NCBI GenBank assembly: GCA_021826835.1
Contig: JAKAYH010000065.1
Coordinates: 1 to 9,245, forward strand
DNA from: Thermoplasmata archaeon
GTDB lineage: Archaea; Thermoplasmatota; Thermoplasmata; Thermoplasmatales; Thermoplasmataceae
Length of the DNA: 9,245 nt
Reading direction: 5' to 3'
Below the pieces are notes generated by a model. The model did no database searches. It was given only the letters and a program-made list of their open reading frames with translations, and was not told the origin of the DNA. How positions within the stretch are numbered: the stretch's first letter is position 1; each line of letters begins with the position of its first letter. The position numbers and the translations under genes are program-made. Positions 6,279 through 9,245 of this stretch are shown here, piece after piece.

Positions 6279-7004
6279 TTATTCTTTCTTAGGTTCAACT
6301 ACCTTTGCAATCTTCGACCCCTTAATTCTCACGATTCCTATGTGGGCAATTGACCATGATTCAAGTGACCCTTTATTTTTTATTTTTGCATTTTCTCTGG
6401 CCCCTATAACATAAAAACCGTTTTGAAAAAGTTCATTTATCAGATTAGAAATTCTTAATTGAATTTTTGGTCTTTCCGATAAAGGTAACATTTGTAATAT
6501 ATCCAGAGCTTCTAGTTCTTCATGGAGAGAATCAATCAACTCGCTTTCCTTTTCACCATTTGGATCATCATTGGAAATGCTTAAACTGTAAGCTCCGTCT
6601 ACAATATTAACGAACTCTGAACCTGTTGATATAACATGCAATGGGAATTCTTTATTTCTATACACAGTCCCTTCATTATGTAGTTCTCTAGGATCAGTGA
6701 TCTTTTCAATAGCTTGTTCGTGTTGCCTCTTAATTTCTTTCAACCTTTCGACGCTATACGATACCACATTTTTATCAACAATTGAATGATGATTCGGGCA
6801 TAGAAGAATCAAGTTGTCATATGAATCATATTTGTCCATGGCTTTATATCTAGGCCCGTTAACTTGCCTGCTTACTATGTGTGCCTCTTCACCTAAAACG
6901 AAATTCTTCCCATTTTCAGTATTCAAAGTAAGAGCTTGCTCGCAAATTGAACACCTGTTCCCAGCCCTTGTCCAAAGAATCTTTCTGTCAGAATCCTTGA
7001 TCAT
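6279..7004 (-). CDS. HNH nuclease with unknown C-terminal domain
   Basis: The 241-residue product opens with a zinc-bound HNH module at residues 8-100: ILWTRAGNRCSICEQAL (Cys18, Cys21), EEAHIVSRQVNGPRY (His42), YDNLILLCPNHHSIVD (Asn64, Cys69, His72, His73), then YSVERLKEIKRQHE. The signature is HNH, and this N-terminal form is very like the nuclease half of HNH-SAVED effectors (Cap5 type) of CBASS and related anti-phage proteins, where the C-terminal half senses a signal. Here residues 105-241 show no SAVED features that I can see and match nothing I know: an acidic linker (145-170), a helix (RPKIQLRISNLINELF) and a short alpha-beta end. Whether it senses a ligand or partner is open. The start ATG 7004 is supported by a TATA-like box about 24 bases upstream, implying a leaderless message. 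All catalytic residues are present and it ends in TAA. Confidence 0.8.
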   Translation of the reverse strand: MIKDSDRKILWTRAGNRCSICEQALTLNTENGKNFVLGEEAHIVSRQVNGPRYKAMDKYDSYDNLILLCPNHHSIVDKNVVSYSVERLKEIKRQHEQAIEKITDPRELHNEGTVYRNKEFPLHVISTGSEFVNIVDGAYSLSISNDDPNGEKESELIDSLHEELEALDILQMLPLSERPKIQLRISNLINELFQNGFYVIGARENAKIKNKGSLESWSIAHIGIVRIKGSKIAKVVEPKKE

Positions 7005-7022
7005 TTATTACAATATTGTGGC

Positions 7023-7032
7023 TATAATTAAA
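7023..7032 (-). promoter_or_regulatory. TATA box of the HNH gene
   Basis: The minus strand reads TTTAATTATA, centred about 24 bases from ATG 7004. That spacing predicts transcription starting at or next to the start codon, the leaderless arrangement common in archaea. Confidence 0.55.
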
Positions 7033-7286
7033 GCTTTACCTTAAAACAAAACTAGATTTTAATAATACACATTAGGCGAACAGATCAATAATCCGATACT
7101 TTTGATCTTAACTATTTTGTGTGTCTCATGGATTTAATAACTGTGAATATATCGGCTTTGATTAATGTTCCAATAGACACTGAGTGATCATCAAAATTAT
7201 TTTATCGGCAAATGCTTTAGCGTCTCAGCTTTCAGCCCTTCTAGGGCTTTTGCCTTGACATAACCACCTAAATGACTGTCTGCCAT

Positions 7287-7997
7287 TTATATATCATTTG
7301 AACCGTGCGAATAACCGATCAGTACCCATAAAAAAATACTTCTACTGCCTATAATAATACCGTTTTGTGTAGGTATACTACCTTGATTGAATATTAAAAC
7401 TGGAGAACCTGATGACCATGGATATGAAGTCACATCGAGCAAACCCATGCTTTTACCGTTGAACTCTATTCCAGGGTGATAAGCGGTGATCCCATTTCTT
7501 ATTAGTAGCAACCCAGTTTTATTGTCTGTTAGTCCTTCTGGGAATCCCATAATAAAGACTTCCTCAAAGGATGTGAGTTCTATAAGTTTTGTATCTGGGA
7601 GTGCCACACTGTCTGGAGTTACTATGATGATCGGGTTTTGTGTCATTTCTTTAAACTTCAAACGGTTCAGTAGAATTCCGCATAGGTCAACATCTTTATC
7701 CTGATGATATACAACACTATTTTTCAGGTTTACAATATTCATCCACTCTGCCTTTAGCAATGTAATATTCGGGCTTCCATTTTTATAAATGCCAAAATGC
7801 ATCAGAATCCATGCATCATTCAAATCATCTAATACATGTCTACAGGTAATGAATGCATTAAATGTTCTATCACCTGATGAGTTAAAGGCATAAAAGAAAC
7901 CAGTCCCGCTGGTGTTACTTCCTCACTGGGTCATTCCTCTTATCTTGACAGTGGAGAATGAAAATTGATTACTTATTATGTTTTTAACTTCCATCAT
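7287..7997 (-). pseudogene. Trypsin-like serine protease with one in-frame TGA
   Basis: From ATG 7997 (or the adjacent ATG 7994) the frame gives 236 codons to TAA, interrupted only by TGA at 7923-7925 (codon 25). After it the sequence reads GSNTSGTGFFYAFNSSG, then FITCRHVLDD with the catalytic His54, DKDVDLCGIL with Asp102 or Asp104, EVFIMGFPEGL, and SYPWSSGSPVLIF with the catalytic Ser196. This is the full triad and the usual order of a chymotrypsin-fold (S1/PA clan) peptidase without signal peptide, so it would act in the cytoplasm. A downstream TTG at 7823 is not a sensible start because it would drop the catalytic His. The gene begins 13 bases after the nuclease-like gene (8011-8436) and should share its transcript. 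The TGA near the N-terminus either kills the gene or must be read through; no restart codon lies between it and the His. Confidence 0.65.
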
Positions 7998-8010
7998 AGG
8001 ACTTACACAT

Positions 8011-8436
8011 TCATGGTTTTCCAATGACACCCCAGTTGTTTTTAAATTGTTCGTAATCTTTTGGCTGAAACCAATAACTCTTCTTGTCATTTTTTAGCCC
8101 TTCATGGATCAGTGGTGTCGCTTTCGATGTATCTACAATATAGAGATTTGGCACCTCAAAGACATTATTCACAATGAAAATGTATTCTGCTATGAGGCTA
8201 TTGAGGTTACTACCGAAAGGAGCTGGATTTCTCTTAGAAAGGGCCTTCACTTGTATTGTATGCGAATTACCCCCTTTTTTATCGTATATAACAATGTCCA
8301 CTCCTCTGGCATTACGGGATGTAGGCATTGCATTCCATCCTTTCTTACTTAATTTATATCACACATAATAGAGACCGATGTTCCCTACCAACTGATTCCT
8401 ACCAGCACCACTATCTTCACTTGAACCATTAATCAT
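8011..8436 (-). pseudogene. Small PD-(D/E)XK-like protein with one in-frame TGA
   Basis: From ATG 8436 the frame gives 141 codons to TGA 8011, interrupted by TGA at 8359-8361 (codon 26). It reads AGRNQLVGNIGLYYV, stop, YKLSKKGWNAMPTSRNARGV and then DIVIYDKKGG, NSHTIQVKALSKRNPAPFG. I recognise the pattern of a helix followed by a GW..MPTSRNARGVDI strand and an IQVK strand as a small restriction-endonuclease-like family; Asp47 with Gln62-x-Lys64 would form the metal site. The real start at 8436 is fixed by a TATA box 26 bases upstream and by the conserved-looking helix ahead of the TGA, which a start at ATG 8328 would remove. It is the first gene of a unit with the trypsin-like protease. The TGA looks like one point change; a Cys, Arg or Trp codon there would restore the gene. 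Confidence 0.6.
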
Positions 8437-8458
8437 GAAAATCAAATAAACAATACAA

Positions 8459-8466
8459 TATAAAAA
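8459..8466 (-). promoter_or_regulatory. TATA box of the nuclease-protease unit
   Basis: The minus strand reads TTTTTATA centred 26-27 bases from the A of ATG 8436, the canonical archaeal spacing for a leaderless message. It supports 8436 as the true start of the TGA-interrupted gene. Confidence 0.6.
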
Positions 8467-8977
8467 GTTATTGTGCAAGGCTTTAAGTGGTAAGCGTGTA
8501 AGATCAATTAGTTTCAAAATGATATGCTAATCTTTGCTGTTCGGCAGTTTGTGGCTAGGTACTTGCATTATATACAATCTTGCACACTTTCTATGAATCG
8601 GTTAATAAGTTATTTAGAAAGGAGACTAACACATTATGTATATTAGAGGGAATCATTAACAGGATCATTAAAGAAACTGGATAAAATAAATTTTGTCTTG
8701 ATGCCTCTCTGCAAGAAATTAATCAGATGTCACAATTATAGAACAGCAAGAAAGACAATGTTGATTAAATCAATGTAATTATTAGCTTTTATCATGGCTT
8801 CACAGAACCGCTAATGCACTTTAATGATATTATACCGTAAAGTAAACGCCTGCCCTGAAATATCTTAATAGAACTGTATTACCAAAATATTTTGCCAGTC
8901 ACGATTGGAATTAACAGAACTCCAAGAACCTGATTGTGCGAAGTCATCTTATCATGATCTCATAAACAATTTTTGTT
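8467..8977. other. A/T-rich stretch between the island genes and the tRNA
   Basis: No supported gene. A 22-codon minus-strand frame from ATG 8947 (MTSHNQVLGVLLIPIVTGKI) is hydrophobic and has an A/T-rich element upstream, but it is too short to call and may be a gene scrap. A plus-strand GGAG before ATG 8636 leads only to a seven-codon frame. No integrase gene is present here or elsewhere in the window. Confidence 0.4.
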
Positions 8978-9044
8978 AAGAAAATTTATCTCAAAATAAC
9001 CTATCTTTTAGGTCACTCATTGAACTTTTACAAGAGTGCGGGTG
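8978..9044. repeat. tRNA-proximal copy of the flanking repeat (putative att site)
   Basis: This is the partner of 998-1066: block 8978-8996 (17 of 19 matches) and block 9035-9044 (10 of 10), the latter being the 3' end of the tRNA-Gly gene. tRNA 3' ends are the standard targets of archaeal and bacterial tyrosine integrases, and the intact tRNA stays at one end, as here. Confidence 0.55.
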
Positions 9045-9109
9045 CCGGGATTTGAACCCGAGGCACGAGCTTGGCAAGCTCGCGTGTTACCAGGCTACAC
9101 CACACCCGC
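9037..9109 (-). tRNA. tRNA-Gly (anticodon GCC)
   Basis: The 73-base gene folds as a standard cloverleaf: acceptor GCGGGTG/CACCCGC, D arm GTGT..ACAC, anticodon stem CGAGC/GCTCG around TTGCCAA (anticodon GCC), T arm TCGGG-TTCAAAT-CCCGG, discriminator A. There is no intron, and CCA is not encoded, so it must be added after transcription. It delivers glycine for GGC/GGU codons. A TATA-like region lies about 30 bases upstream, and the island abuts its 3' end. Confidence 0.97.
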
Positions 9110-9133
9110 TCCGACCCCTTATAATTAGAATAG

Positions 9134-9145
9134 TAATAAATTTTA
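9134..9145 (-). promoter_or_regulatory. Probable TATA region of tRNA-Gly
   Basis: The minus strand reads TAAAATTTATTA centred about 30 bases before the tRNA 5' end, which would allow a short 5' leader removed by RNase P. It lies between the tRNA and the stop codon of the neighbouring gene. Confidence 0.4.
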
Positions 9146-9156
9146 GGTTTAATGAT

Positions 9157-9245
9157 CTACCTGATCCCTTCCAAGGTCTCCATACTGGAAATTATTTCCC
9201 ATCCAACTGTCCATATGGTCAATTCATCATCAAATATGGAGATTG
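9157..9245 (-). CDS. C-terminal end of an unidentified protein (gene runs off the right edge)
   Basis: A minus-strand frame enters from the right edge and ends at TAG 9157-9159 after 28 codons, reading IFDDELTIWTVGWEIISSM and ETLEGIR. It looks like a genuine protein end, with two Trp and a helical tail, and is followed on the same strand by the tRNA 47 bases later. It lies on the presumed chromosomal side of the tRNA. The family cannot be told from so short a piece. Confidence 0.45.
   Translation of the reverse strand, partial: ISIFDDELTIWTVGWEIISSMETLEGIR

Noticed and set aside
7234..7248. Hairpin AGCCCT-TCT-AGGGCT followed by TTT on the plus strand
   Set aside because: No plus-strand gene precedes it, and on the minus strand, past the protease gene, there is no T-run; the stem is only six pairs.
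7923..8361. Selenocysteine at the in-frame TGA codons
   Set aside because: No SECIS-like stem recognised, the expected catalytic residues of both families lie elsewhere, and selenoprotein machinery is not known in Thermoplasmatales-like archaea.
1..9245. CRISPR array
   Set aside because: No regularly spaced direct repeats were found; the only direct repeats are the tRNA-flanking pair and an 11-base A/T-rich repeat at 2032 and 2106.

Overview
The window looks archaeal, most likely from the Thermoplasmatales or a close relative. Three things point that way. Several genes have an A/T-rich TATA-like box about 26 bases upstream of the start codon, as in leaderless archaeal transcripts. The single tRNA gene does not encode CCA. 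The secreted protein at the left edge carries the FTETGL..G.QW.V repeat common on Thermoplasmata surface proteins. Assignment rests on pattern recognition only; no database was searched.

Layout. At 1-530 (minus) is the N-terminal part of a secreted surface protein that runs into an ice-binding-like (DUF3494-type) domain. About 500 bases follow without a clear gene, holding a perfect 14-bp hairpin and a second hairpin with a T-run. At 998-1066 lies a diverged copy of the sequence that borders the tRNA-Gly gene at 8978-9044, including the last 8 bases of the tRNA. The two copies are about 7.98 kb apart, as expected for the ends of an element or island integrated at the tRNA 3' end. Just inside the left copy, on the plus strand, are the higher-GC ruins of a plasmid- or virus-like P-loop ATPase gene (1175-1988) and of the gene before it. 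A 600-base non-coding stretch with several hairpins follows.

From 2597 to 8436 everything recognisable is on the minus strand and resembles a set of defence or toxin cassettes. These are a protein with a PD-(D/E)XK-like motif (2597-3415); a PIN-domain toxin downstream of a Panacea/YwgA-like antitoxin candidate (3556-4556); a transposase remnant (4620-4883); a four-helix membrane protein of unknown family (5029-5973); an HNH nuclease with an unknown C-terminal domain (6279-7004); and a two-gene unit of a small PD-(D/E)XK-like protein followed by a trypsin-like serine protease (7287-8436). Both genes of that last pair are interrupted by one in-frame TGA each, although all expected catalytic residues remain. 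The island ends at tRNA-Gly(GCC) (9037-9109, minus). To its right is the C-terminal end of a probable chromosomal gene.

How they may work together: the right-hand pair would be a nuclease plus a protease on one leaderless transcript, and the PIN/Panacea pair a toxin-antitoxin module. The HNH and membrane proteins could be separate or cooperating effectors. Pseudogenes, a transposase scrap and uneven base composition suggest an old accessory island that is partly decaying. The alternative, that UGA is not always a stop in this genome, is raised as a finding but is less likely.
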